From an uncultured Clostridia bacterium (GTDB lineage Bacteria > Bacillota > Clostridia > Christensenellales > CAG-138), in assembly GCA_937900325.1 (NCBI GenBank), contig CALCEX010000216.1:4925-68924 (forward strand): a stretch of 64,000 nt of DNA. Reading direction: 5' to 3'. The notes under the pieces were generated by a model. It was not told the DNA's origin. It saw nothing but the letters and a program-made list of their open reading frames with translations, and did not search any database. The first letter of the stretch is position 1, and the number at the start of each line of letters is the position of its first letter. Both the position numbers and the translations under genes were made by a program. Below, piece after piece: positions 44,482 through 54,100 of this stretch.

Positions 44482-45477
44482 TTATATATCCGCTTCCAGC
44501 CCTATGCCCATCTCCTTCGCCCTGGCGTATATGCGCCGGGCGGCGACGATATCCAGCACCGCGGAGCCTACGGACTTGAAGAAGGTTATCTCCGTGTCGC
44601 TTTCGCGGCCGGGGGTTACGCCGTTTATAAGCTGGCCCAGCTCGCCCGTGATGCGGTCCTTGCTGTACTCGCCCCTGTCGATGGGCTGAAGTATGTCCCC
44701 CGCCTCCCCGAGCACGCCCTCAAGGGTGTCCGCGTAGACCTTGCCGGCGTGGGTAAGGGTGTAGGAGTCTATCTCTACCATGTCGTAGGTAAAGGAGCCT
44801 ATGCCGTTTACGTGGGCGCCGGGCTTTAGCAGCCTGCCGTCAAACACGGGAGAGGTGGCCGTGGTGGCGGCGGTGACGATATCCGCATCGGCTACCGCCT
44901 CCTGAGGGGAATGCACGGCGGTTATCCTCGTATTGAACCTGCCGACGAACTTTTCGCTCATGGAGCGGGCAAAGGCCTCCGCCCTTTCAAAGCTGCGGCA
45001 GTAGACCTTTGCAAGCTCTATATCCCGAACGGTGAGGACCGCCTCGAGCTGGCCCTCCGCCTGCCCGCCCGCGCCGAAGAGGGCGAAAACGCGGCTGTCC
45101 TTTCGGGCGAGAAGGTCTGTGGCCGCACCCGCGACCGCGCCTGTGCGCACCCGCGTCAGGTATGTTCCGTCCATGAGGGCGGAGACCGCGCCGGTGGAGT
45201 CGTCCATCAGCACCATTGTGGCGGGGACGCTGGGAAGGCCCCGCTTCGGGTTGTCCGGGTATACGGATACTATCTTTACGCCCAATGCGGAAGCGCCGGG
45301 GGCGTAGCCGTACATAAACAGCGCCGAGCCGTTATATGCCGGCACAGGGAGGTTTGCGCGGAGGGGTATGTCGGTATCGCCCGCGGAATAGAGCGCAAGG
45401 GCGTCCTTATCCGCCTGTATGGCCTCCGCCATGGTGAACACCTTGGCCATATCCTCTCTTGTGAGCAGGGTTATCAT
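44482..45477 (-). CDS. Ornithine cyclodeaminase/mu-crystallin family enzyme
   Basis: The 331-residue NAD(P)-dependent protein starts MITLLTREDMAKVFTMAEAI and has the Rossmann motif ALFGAGGQAEGQLEAVL and the family segments MDDSTGAVSALMDGTYLTRVRTGA and VNGIGSFTYDMVEID. The family includes ornithine cyclodeaminase, alanine dehydrogenase and imine reductases, and activity cannot be fixed by eye. The ATG at 45477 is chosen over a TTG further upstream. It is a single gene with AAAGGA 12 bases away from the start. Confidence 0.88.
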   Translation of the reverse strand: MITLLTREDMAKVFTMAEAIQADKDALALYSAGDTDIPLRANLPVPAYNGSALFMYGYAPGASALGVKIVSVYPDNPKRGLPSVPATMVLMDDSTGAVSALMDGTYLTRVRTGAVAGAATDLLARKDSRVFALFGAGGQAEGQLEAVLTVRDIELAKVYCRSFERAEAFARSMSEKFVGRFNTRITAVHSPQEAVADADIVTAATTATSPVFDGRLLKPGAHVNGIGSFTYDMVEIDSYTLTHAGKVYADTLEGVLGEAGDILQPIDRGEYSKDRITGELGQLINGVTPGRESDTEITFFKSVGSAVLDIVAARRIYARAKEMGIGLEADI

Positions 45478-45568
45478 GATATATATGCGTCCTTTCAAAA
45501 TAAATTTTTCGATATGGATGTCCCTTTTCTGATTTTACGGCAGCGCGGTGCGCAAAGTCAATATGACG

Positions 45569-45596
45569 AAAAAAGAGGGCTTGCGCCCTCTTTTTT
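45569..45596. terminator. Bidirectional terminator
   Basis: AAAAAAGAGGGC / GCCCTCTTTTTT with a TTGC loop ends the secreted-protein gene; its left base lies inside the stop region at 45595. Confidence 0.85.
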
Positions 45597-46359
45597 ATTG
45601 CCGCCCTTTCTTCCTGCCCTTTATAAGCCCCGCCGCCATAAGCGCGGCCAGCGCCGCCAGGCCGCCGCCGATCACCGTGGGCGCGCTGCCGCCCCTGGGC
45701 GGTTGGTATTCCGGCGCGCCGGTGCTTACCGGGGCGGGCTGCTCCGCCGCGGGCGGCACCTCCACAGTCGGGTCGTCCAGGCTTATCCAGAGGTTCCGGT
45801 AGCCGTACCAGTAACCGACGAAGCCCCATTTTCGGCCTTCGCCGTCGGTATATGTCTTGCTTACGGATATTTTGCCGCCCAAAGCGCTCAGGCTTTCGTC
45901 ATAGTCCTCCCTCTCGGAACCGGGATAATCGTAGAATATTATGGAGTCCCCCTCCATGCCGTTCGCGTCCAGCTCCACCGTCTCGTCCTTTATTTCGTCC
46001 TTATGATCCTTCTCAAACTCCACCCAGTCGTATTTTACCTTGAAGTCATAGAGGTTTATCCAGCCCTCGCCGCTGTTTGTGAGCGCCCACTGCGCGCCGT
46101 TTTTATCGGTATAGAGCCACTGGCAGAATTCCTCGCTTCCGTTGTCGATGCGCCTTATCTCCCCCTTGTCCGGCGCCTTGTATACCGGGGCGGAGCCGTT
46201 CTCGCCGGAGGCTATATACGTTCTGCCGTCCTGATAGACGCAATCCTCTCTGTGCCTTTCGTAAAAGCTGTCCTCCGGCTCCCATATCACGTCCGCAAGA
46301 GCCGCGCAGGGCAGAAGCAGCATCGCCGCCGTCAGCAGCATACAGAGCATTTTCTTCAT
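45595..46359 (-). CDS. Secreted, membrane-anchored protein with SH3-like repeats
   Basis: The 254-residue protein has a signal peptide (MKKMLCMLLTAAMLLLPCAALA), two SH3-like stretches (about 45-110 and 130-195, each with a GxWxxV/Gxxxxx pattern such as QWALTNSGEGWINLYDFK and KWGFVGYWYGYRNLWISL), a Pro-rich linker and a C-terminal membrane helix followed by KGRKKGRQ. It would sit outside the membrane with its tail anchored. Function is unknown; SH3b domains usually bind cell wall. Confidence 0.75.
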   Translation of the reverse strand: MKKMLCMLLTAAMLLLPCAALADVIWEPEDSFYERHREDCVYQDGRTYIASGENGSAPVYKAPDKGEIRRIDNGSEEFCQWLYTDKNGAQWALTNSGEGWINLYDFKVKYDWVEFEKDHKDEIKDETVELDANGMEGDSIIFYDYPGSEREDYDESLSALGGKISVSKTYTDGEGRKWGFVGYWYGYRNLWISLDDPTVEVPPAAEQPAPVSTGAPEYQPPRGGSAPTVIGGGLAALAALMAAGLIKGRKKGRQ

Positions 46360-46374
46360 ATATCCGTTCCTCCT

Positions 46375-46704
46375 TTAAAATAGCAGCTTTATTATAAGCC
46401 CGCTCCCGAAGGACAGGGCGTTGAGGCAGAATGAAAAAGTCATGGGCCGGGAAATGCCGGCGGCCCGCCTTTTATAGGCGTACCCTTCGGCAAGCGCCGC
46501 AAGCAGCTCCATAGCCGCGACAGCCGGGGCGTACAGCCCGGGCCTGAGGCTTTTTACCAGCAGCGATACGTATACCGCCGGCGGGTTGGTCATGAGGTTC
46601 GCGAGGGCGATTAGCCGCAGGTCGTCCTTCTTTTTCAGCAGCAGCCCTGCGGAAAGCTCTATTGTCTCCGTAAGCAGCAGCGAGACCGCCATAGCGTAAA
46701 GCAT
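46375..46704 (-). CDS. Small multi-pass membrane protein
   Basis: The 109-residue product MLYAMAVSLLLTETIELSAG has three hydrophobic segments and no recognised domain. The start at 46704 shares one base with the stop of the MFS gene (TGATG), so it is coupled to that carrier. The sequence between residues 25-45 (DDLRLIALANLMTNPPAVYV) resembles helix-loop elements of small carriers. It may be an accessory subunit. Confidence 0.6.
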   Translation of the reverse strand: MLYAMAVSLLLTETIELSAGLLLKKKDDLRLIALANLMTNPPAVYVSLLVKSLRPGLYAPAVAAMELLAALAEGYAYKRRAAGISRPMTFSFCLNALSFGSGLIIKLLF

Positions 46705-47693
46705 CAGTTTTTCCCCACCCCTATGCGTATCAGCATGATCGAGATAAGGCATATTATGGCGTAATCCTGCCCGCTGCCCGTCGCCCCGATAAAGGCGGGC
46801 AGCATGCCCACGAACAGCCCGAGGGTCAGCAGGCCGAAGGCGGTAGCCCTTCCCTCAGGCAGCAGATCTCCCGCGGCGTAAAGCGTGACCGGCATGGACA
46901 TATTAAAAAGCAGCAGCCCCAGCGCGCCCGGCAGCGGGAAGGCGGAGAAAATCAGCGCGATGGCGGCGGCGCTGAGGGTAAAGGTGGTGGAGCGCACCTC
47001 GCCGAATCTGTCCGAGGTGAAGCCGCCTATGCACTTGCCGCCCGCCACGCACAGGGCGGCTATCCACGCCCACGCCCCGGCCTTCCAGGGGAAGGACATT
47101 ATCACCCCGCCGTAGCTTCTCAGCGCCACCACCGCAAACAGGCTGACAAGGCGAAGCCACTGCGCCCTGCCCTGCGGCAGCTCAGGGCTGCCCGGCCTTG
47201 CCCCGTCCTTGCAGCATAGCATGACCGCCGCAGCGCAAACGAGCATGAGGCAGAGGGCGAAGGCGGCAAAGCTCCGCCCCGTCCCCGCCGCCATCGCCCC
47301 AAGGAATATGCCCATGGCGCCGGGCGAAACGTATATTCCAAGGTATTTTGCCCCCGGCGTAGCGGCCATTACGTCCGCGCCGCCGCCTATATGGAAGGCC
47401 GCGTTGCCCAGCCCGCATACGATGGCGGTAAGCATGGGCGAAGGGAGCAGCCCGCCCAGCGCCACCAGAAGGCAGCCTATGGCGGAAAAATACCTGCCGC
47501 CGCCATATCTGTCCGCCAGCACGCCTGCGGGCAGCTGCATGGCGAAGGCGCAGAAGTTATATATGAGCAGCGCCATGGCCTTATCCGAGGCCGCCCTGGC
47601 CGCCGGCAGCACCAGCATTATGCAGCACAGATCCACGGCGAAATGCGCCGCCGAATACACCGCTACAAGTCTTTTTACAGTTTTGCTCAGCAT
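46704..47693 (-). CDS. MFS transporter-like protein
   Basis: The 329-residue protein has about 10 helices, fewer than the usual 12. The LADRYGGGRYF loop matches the MFS motif A pattern (GxLaDrxGrrxx). It begins MLSKTVKRLVAVYSAAHF. The missing length may be supplied by the following 109-residue protein, whose gene overlaps it by one base and continues with three helices. Substrate is unknown. Confidence 0.75.
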   Translation of the reverse strand: MLSKTVKRLVAVYSAAHFAVDLCCIMLVLPAARAASDKAMALLIYNFCAFAMQLPAGVLADRYGGGRYFSAIGCLLVALGGLLPSPMLTAIVCGLGNAAFHIGGGADVMAATPGAKYLGIYVSPGAMGIFLGAMAAGTGRSFAAFALCLMLVCAAAVMLCCKDGARPGSPELPQGRAQWLRLVSLFAVVALRSYGGVIMSFPWKAGAWAWIAALCVAGGKCIGGFTSDRFGEVRSTTFTLSAAAIALIFSAFPLPGALGLLLFNMSMPVTLYAAGDLLPEGRATAFGLLTLGLFVGMLPAFIGATGSGQDYAIICLISIMLIRIGVGKN

Positions 47694-47833
47694 AGCCGCC
47701 CCTCCATACGGGACAATACCCGCGATTATTCAATATACATATATAACTATACCATCGTCCGGCAGGGGCGCGCAAGGCCATACCGGGCGCGATACCGCAA
47801 GCTGCGTTTTCGCGGATGAGCCGCCAAAAGAAG

Positions 47834-47861
47834 AGCAGGCATGACCGGGATCACGCCTGCT
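47834..47861 (-). terminator. Terminator of the acyl-CoA synthetase gene
   Basis: AGCAGGC / GCCTGCT with an inner TGA/TCA pair forms the stem; on the minus strand TCTTCTTTT follows. Confidence 0.6.
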
Positions 47862-47893
47862 GCGGGAAATTTGAGTTTTGTTTATTATGATTT

Positions 47894-49657
47894 TTACTGG
47901 GCGCTTTCCCCCTGCCGCTCCTTCGCCGCTTCCTCCTCCTCGAGCACACGGTAGGCGACCTTGCCGACCAGCGTCTTGGGAAGCTCGGGGCGGAACTCCA
48001 GCTCCCGGGGCATGGCGTACTTTGCAACGTACTTTGAGCAGTGCTCCAGTATGTCCTTTTTCAGCTCCTCGCTGCCCTCATAGCCGGGCTTGAGCATTAC
48101 GAAGGCCTTTACCCGCTGTACCCTTATGGGATCCTTTACGCCTATGACGCAGGCAAGGTGTACCGCTTCGTGCGCTTCCAGCACATTCTCTATCTGGGAG
48201 GGGTATACGTTGTAGCCGTTGGTGATTATCATGCGCTTTATGCGCTGGCGGAAGTATACGAAGCCCTCCTCGTCCATTTTGCCCAGGTCGCCGGTATGCA
48301 CCCATATGAGGCCGTCGCCGTGATCCTTCATGGTATCCGCCGTCTCCTTGGGGTGGTTCACATAGCCGAGCATTACCGTGGGGCCGGCAAGGCATATCTC
48401 GCCCTCCTCGCCGTATGGGACCTCGTCTGTGGTGCCGGGCTTTACTATTTTATAGTAGGTATCCGGGAAGGGCAGGCCGATGCTGCCCTCCTTTGCCCTG
48501 TGTATGGGGGTAAGGCAGCTTGCGGTAACGCATTCGGTGGTACCGTAGCCCTCGCGGACCCTGATGGTAGCGCCGTGGGCTTCAAGGAAGGCGTCAAAGC
48601 GCTTCTTCAGCTCCACAGAGAGGGAATCCCCGCCGGAGAATACGCCCATCAGGCAGGAAAGCTCCAGACCGTCCGCCTCCGGCACCCTGAGCAGCGCCTC
48701 AAACAGCGAGGGCACGCCCGCGATCAGGTTGGGGCGGTGCTTTTTGAGCAGCTGCGCGTAGCTCTTGGGGGTAAAGCGGGGTATAAGTATGCAGTGGCCG
48801 CCGTTGGCCAGCATGGAGTGAATGCTTACGCCAAGGCCGAAGCCGTGGAACATGGGCATTATCGCGAGCATCTTGTCGCCGGGGCGGAAGAAGCTGTTGG
48901 TGGCTATTATCTGGGCCGCCAGGGCGTTGAAGTTAAGGTTGGAAAGGCTTATGCCCTTCATGGTGCCGGTGGTGCCGCCGCTGTAAAGTATGGCGGCGGG
49001 AGCGTTGGCGTCCCTGTGGCAGCGGTAATCGGCCGCGCCCTCGCCCTTCCTGAGGAAGTCCTTCCACCAGATGAAATCATTTCCCTCGGGCTTTTTTATC
49101 TTGCGGCCCTCCGTGAGCTTATAGCCCAGCCTCATTATCGGTGAGAGGGCGTCCGCCACGGAGGTTATGATAAGATGGGGCAGCTCGACCTCGCGGCGCA
49201 CCTCGGCGAACTTATCATAGAACTGATCCAGGGTCAGGGCCGCTACGCTTTCGGAGTCCCGCAGGCAGAAGGCTATCTCCTTTACGGCGGAAAGGGGGTG
49301 TACCATATTGGCTATCGCGCCCACCATGTTTACGGCGTAGAACATGGTGACGGTCTGGGGGGCGTTGGGCATACAGATGGTCACCTTGTCCCCTTCCTTT
49401 ATCCCCATTGCCCTCAGGGCCCTTGCGCAGGCGTGTATGTCCTCTATCGCCTTTTTATAGGTCGTGGCTTTGCCCATGAAGTCATAGGCCGTATAGTCCG
49501 GGTACTTTTCCGCCATATGCTCGAAGGCTTCCTCCAGCGTACCCATGAAGTAATCCAGATGCGCGGGGCATTCGGGATCGTAGCTTTTGAGCCAGGGGGC
49601 CTTCGCGGTGACGCGGCTTTCGTCTATGGGTCTGTATACGTATGCTGTATCGTTCAT
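47894..49657 (-). CDS. Long-chain fatty-acid-CoA ligase-like AMP-binding enzyme
   Basis: The 587-residue ANL-superfamily protein has P-loop ILYSGGTTGTMKG, the A5 segment REGYGTTEC, A7 VHTGDLGKMDEEGF, A8 RIKRMIITNGYNVYP and a C-terminal lysine region (LPKTLVGKVAYR, with catalytic Lys). It activates an acid with ATP, most likely a fatty acid, and passes it to CoA. The ATG at 49657 lies one base after the stop of the preceding E2-like gene (TGATATG), so the two are coupled. Confidence 0.9.
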   Translation of the reverse strand: MNDTAYVYRPIDESRVTAKAPWLKSYDPECPAHLDYFMGTLEEAFEHMAEKYPDYTAYDFMGKATTYKKAIEDIHACARALRAMGIKEGDKVTICMPNAPQTVTMFYAVNMVGAIANMVHPLSAVKEIAFCLRDSESVAALTLDQFYDKFAEVRREVELPHLIITSVADALSPIMRLGYKLTEGRKIKKPEGNDFIWWKDFLRKGEGAADYRCHRDANAPAAILYSGGTTGTMKGISLSNLNFNALAAQIIATNSFFRPGDKMLAIMPMFHGFGLGVSIHSMLANGGHCILIPRFTPKSYAQLLKKHRPNLIAGVPSLFEALLRVPEADGLELSCLMGVFSGGDSLSVELKKRFDAFLEAHGATIRVREGYGTTECVTASCLTPIHRAKEGSIGLPFPDTYYKIVKPGTTDEVPYGEEGEICLAGPTVMLGYVNHPKETADTMKDHGDGLIWVHTGDLGKMDEEGFVYFRQRIKRMIITNGYNVYPSQIENVLEAHEAVHLACVIGVKDPIRVQRVKAFVMLKPGYEGSEELKKDILEHCSKYVAKYAMPRELEFRPELPKTLVGKVAYRVLEEEEAAKERQGESAQ

Positions 49658-49658
49658 A

Positions 49659-50531
49659 TCAAAAATCAACTTCCTCGTTAGATTTCTGCTCCAGAAGCTC
49701 CGGGTGGGCGAGCAGGTGCTTCAGGAGCTTTATGGTCTTTGAGTAATAATAACCGTCGGCAATGCGCTCATCCAGCGTAATGCCAAGGTCGATGACCTCC
49801 CGCATTTGTGCGGAGCCATCCTCCCGGTAGAAGGGGGCCATGTGCTTTTCGCCTATTACCACGAAGATGGAGGTGGTGCCCCAGTTGGACAGATGATGAT
49901 ACCCGGCGTGAAGCCCTATGCTGCCAAGGTTGGTTATGAATACCGTAGCCCGGTTCGGATCCTCCTTTATGAGAAAATCAGGCACCTTGCCCCTCCGGTC
50001 GAGGGAAAACAGCAGCTTCATGACCAGGCGCATTATAAAGGGCGGCAGGCGGAGCAGCAGCCCCATTTTGTCGGTTGAGTTATCCTCCGCCGAGCTTTTG
50101 CGGAAGGAGGTCACCCTCGCCTTTATGCTCTGGTGAATGGTGTCGATGTTGTCGTCGTCCCCGAAGGCCTTGTAGAATACGGATTCCGAGGATTCGTCCG
50201 CGAATTTGCGCTTTACCATGAAGGCGGCGGTTATCCATCTGCGCTGGTATATCCTGTTGCCTGAGATGAAGCGGTTCATCTTGGGCCTCAGGGTTATGGT
50301 GCGTATGAGCGCCGCAACTATGGCGTGGAGGTAGGTATACTTGAAATCCGGGTCGCTCCCGGTCTTTTTTTCGAGGTATTCGTTCAGGGCGGTTATGTCT
50401 ATCTGCTCCTGAATAAACGCCTCGTTGTCAGCCCTGTTCGGGTAAAGGTAGGGCATGAAGCCGTGCAGGGGGTCAAGGTCTTTAAGCCATACGCCGTCCT
50501 TGCGGTCGCCCCTCTTTATCCTTTCAGCCAT
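49659..50531 (-). CDS. E2/CAT-like acyltransferase with altered HxxxDG motif
   Basis: The 290-residue protein resembles the catalytic domain of 2-oxo-acid dehydrogenase E2 proteins (FKYTYLHAIVAALIRTITLRP; NLGSIGLHAGYHHLSNWGTT), without a lipoyl domain. The C-terminal motif reads LDE255RIADGYYYSK where E2 has DHRVxDG, so the catalytic histidine is Glu. A hydrophobic stretch near 175-190 could touch membranes. It is upstream of and coupled to an acyl-CoA synthetase and may receive its acyl-CoA product or recruit it. GGGAGGAA precedes the ATG. Confidence 0.8.
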   Translation of the reverse strand: MAERIKRGDRKDGVWLKDLDPLHGFMPYLYPNRADNEAFIQEQIDITALNEYLEKKTGSDPDFKYTYLHAIVAALIRTITLRPKMNRFISGNRIYQRRWITAAFMVKRKFADESSESVFYKAFGDDDNIDTIHQSIKARVTSFRKSSAEDNSTDKMGLLLRLPPFIMRLVMKLLFSLDRRGKVPDFLIKEDPNRATVFITNLGSIGLHAGYHHLSNWGTTSIFVVIGEKHMAPFYREDGSAQMREVIDLGITLDERIADGYYYSKTIKLLKHLLAHPELLEQKSNEEVDF

Positions 50532-50838
50532 CTTGATTATTCCTCCCGTAAGGTAGAATCATTATAAGTCCATTTATGGATTATATCATACAAATTTGTG
50601 GAATAATAGCGGCTGAGGCAGAAAAATTAAAAAATTTTAATGTTTTGCCCCCTCGGGCGTATACGGCTTTTGAACGCTTGAACGTATCCGTATGTTAGCC
50701 ACAATAATCGCCCTACAAATTTCCGCAGGGAAAAGAGATTTCATCCCTTTTCCTGCCTTAAAATTATTTTATCAAAATTCGTTATTTGAGGAAAGCATTT
50801 TTATGTAAGAAATAAACGCAAGAACGGTCGCCCTTTTG
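50532..50838. other. Intergenic region upstream of the CRISPR-Cas locus
   Basis: I see no gene here. It is AT-rich with several poor -10-like boxes (TATAAT at 50561-50566 and 50580-50585 on the minus strand, probably serving the E2-like gene) and an imperfect hairpin at 50727-50755. Confidence 0.5.
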
Positions 50839-50867
50839 TTGACTGATACGCGAAAATAATGTACAAT
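50839..50867 (+). promoter_or_regulatory. Candidate cas9 promoter
   Basis: TTGACT (50839-50844), a 17-bp spacer and TACAAT (50862-50867) form the best plus-strand promoter upstream of cas9. A transcript from about 50874 would have a 320-base leader running across the tracrRNA gene in antisense. Confidence 0.55.
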
Positions 50868-51021
50868 ATGTGTAGTATATTTTGAATGATGTCCAAAAGT
50901 AAGAGTTTAAAAGCTATTTCGGAGCGATCCATGTGAAAGATCGCGGAAACCGTATGCGGCAATCCCGTTTATGGGGCTGCGGGCGCCGTATAATTATTAC
51001 GGACAGCGGGACGCCTGAAAC

Positions 51022-51138
51022 AAAAACAAAAAACTCTGCTTAGGCAGAGTTTAAGCTCACACACTGTGAATTCGTAGAACGATGATCTCGCTGAAAGCTT
51101 ATTTGAACTTGTAGTATAAATTCAGATGGTTTCTGAAT
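51022..51138 (-). ncRNA. tracrRNA
   Basis: Read on the minus strand, an anti-repeat (about 51137-51101) is complementary to most of the array repeat, with the core ACCATCTGAATTTA unbroken. It is followed by AAATAAGCTTTC, further small stems, and a rho-independent terminator (AAACTCTGCC/ GGCAGAGTTT-type stem at 51031-51052 followed by TTTTTTGTTTTT). A consensus promoter at 51145-51173 starts the RNA about 7 bp before the anti-repeat. It would pair with crRNA for Cas9 binding and RNase III processing. Confidence 0.88.
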
Positions 51139-51144
51139 ATTTTT

Positions 51145-51173
51145 ATCATATCACCGTATTTAAAAAATGTCAA
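51145..51173 (-). promoter_or_regulatory. tracrRNA promoter
   Basis: On the minus strand TTGACA (51173-51168), a 17-bp spacer and TATGAT (51150-51145). The -35 box is 20 bp from the cas9 start codon and close to its ribosome site. Confidence 0.8.
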
Positions 51174-51193
51174 TACATTTTCGGAGGAACATT

Positions 51194-54100
51194 ATGAAAA
51201 GCAACGGAAATCAGAAAAGAATATCGGATTATTACATCGGGCTTGACGCGGGAACGGATTCCGTGGGATGGGCAGTGACCGATCCGGAATATAATGTTCC
51301 AAGATTCAGAGGCAACGCCATGTGGGGCGTGAGACTTTTTGAGAGCGCGAACACCGCCGCCGAAAGACGGCAGCAGAGGACCGCGAGAAGGCTCAATGCG
51401 AGAAAGCGCCAGCGTCTCGGACTGCTCGAATTGCTGTTTGCCGGGGAGATTTCAAAGATTGATCCGGCGTTCTTTATACGCATGAAGGAAAGCTCGCTTT
51501 TCGGCGAGGATACGACCGAGAACTCGGAGTATCCTCTTTTCAACGATGAAAATTATAACGACAGGGACTATTTCAAGGCATATCCGACGGCGTACCACCT
51601 GAGAAACGAGCTGGTTTCGTCCGATAAGCCGCATGACGTTCGTCTTGTGTATCTTGCGATCCATCACATTCTGAAAAGCCGCGGGCATTTTCTTTTCGAT
51701 ATGGAGCTTTCCGGCGAGTATCATACGGTCGATGATCTGCTTGACGAGCTTAATAAGCGGCTGCTCAACGAATACGGCGTGAAAGCGGAATTCAAGGACA
51801 AAGAGGCCTTTGTTTCCGTAATAACCGACAGGAACGCCGGAATTACCGAAAAGAAAAAGCGGATAAAAGATCTCGCGGTGGTAAAGGGCGAAACGGAGCA
51901 GCTCGATCAGCTCGATCCCATGGAGGCGCTCTACATGCTTACGGGCGCGGCTGTCAATCCTTCCGCTCTCTTTTGCGATGAAAGCCTGAAGCCGTCGAAA
52001 CGGCTGACGCTTGATTCGGATATAAGCGAGACTGCGGATGATCTTGCGGAAACGCTCGGCGAGAGCAGATTCGACCTTATTATGCAGCTTAAGCGGATAT
52101 TCGACGCCGCCAAGCTTTCGCAGATGCTCGGGAGCCATCAGTACATATGTAAGGCGAAGGTGGAGCAGTTCAACACGAACAAAAGCGACCTGCGCCGGCT
52201 GAAGGATTTCGTAAAGGAGAATGCGCCGGGCGAATACAATGAAATCTTTTGCAAAAAGAAGGACAAGCTGAACAACTATGCCGCGTACAGCGGCAGGACC
52301 CGGCGCTCGGGAGAATATTCCTGCAAGCGAGAGGATTTCTGCAAATATCTTCTGAAAAAGCTGCCGGGACTTGAAAGCGCAGACGGATACGGCGATATTT
52401 TCAGAAAGATAAAGAACAACGATTTTCTCCCAAAGCTGAAGGGAAGCGAAAACAGCGTTATCCCGAATCAGCTTCACCTGAAGGAATTGAAAAAGATCCT
52501 CGACAATGCGGAAAACTATCTCGAATTCCTGAGCGCAAGGGACGGCGACGGCATAAGCGTTAAAGAAAAGATCATCTCGGTTTTCGGATTCAGGATACCA
52601 TACTATGTGGGACCGCTGAATACTAAATCCCCGAATTCATGGGCAGTGCGGACGGATGAAAAAATCTATCCGTGGAACTTTGATAATAACGTCGATACCG
52701 AGAAAAGCGCGGAGGCGTTTATCAAAAGGCTGATAAACAAATGCCCATATACCGGCGACGACGTTCTTCCCCGGGAATCTCTTCTTTACAGCGAATTCTG
52801 CGTCCTGAACGAGATAAATCCGCTGGCAGTGAACGGAAAGCCTCTTCCGGCGGAGCAAAAGAACGAAATTTTTGATGAGCTGTTTTTGAAATCGTATTCA
52901 AAGGTTACTAAAAAATCGATAGGAAAATTCCTGCTGAGAAAAGGCTATATAAAAGAAGGAGACGAAATATCCGGTATAGACGATACTGTTAAATCAAAGC
53001 TGAAATCGTATCACGATTTTTCGAGGATCATGGGCGTTCGGGAAAACCGTGAAATGATAGAGAAGATCATCAAGGCGGTTACGATTTTCGGAAACGACAG
53101 GAAGATGCTCAAGCGGTGGCTGGAGAAGAACTGCGGCGATCTCGAAAAGAGTCAGGTAGATTCGATATGCCGCCTCAGCTACGGCGATTGGGGAAATCTT
53201 TCCGAAACGCTGCTTACCGGGATCTACACTCCCGACGAAAACGGCGAGGCGCGCTCCATCATACAGATGCTTCACGAGACAAACAACAATCTCATGCAGC
53301 TTCTGAGCAAAAGGTATTATTTCGGGGAAAACGCCGAGAAATATCGGAATGAAAAATACGCGCCGAGCGACAGTCTGCTCGATATGATGGACGGAATGTA
53401 TCTTTCGCCGGCCGTCAAGCGCAGCCTGCTGCAAAGCATAAAGATCGTCGATGAGATCGTGGATGCCAGGAAGTCCGCGCCGAGAAAAATATTTATCGAG
53501 GTCGCCCGTGACAGAGAAAAGGATAACGTAAAGGAACGCACGGTGTCGAGAAAGGCAAAACTGACCGAGCTCTACAAATCCTGCGGGAAAGAGTATACCG
53601 AACTTTATAACGAGCTGCTTTCGAGGGATGAGAGCGAGCTGAGAAAGGACGCGCTTTATCTTTATTACACGCAGCTCGGAATATGCCTCTATTCCGGCGA
53701 GAAGATCGAGCTCGAAAGGCTGAGCACGGATTACGATATTGATCACATCTTCCCGCGGTCGCGCATCAAGGACGACAGCCTGGATAACCGCGTGCTTGTA
53801 AAAAGAAAGTATAACGAGGAAAAAGGCAACAAATATCCCTTAAAGAAGGAATGGCGGAATAAAAATATGCCCTTGTGGAGAATGCTCAGGGACAAGCACC
53901 TGATCTCCGACAAAAAATACGAGCGGCTTGTAAGGACCGAGGAGCTGACGGAGGAAGAGCTTTCCTCCTTCGTCGCACGGCAGCTTGTGGAAACAAGGCA
54001 GTCCACAAAGGCTCTCTGCGCGATCTTAAAGGCAATTTACGGCGATGCCGGCACCAAGATCGTGTACTCGAAGGCGGGGAACGTATCCGATTTCCGCCAT

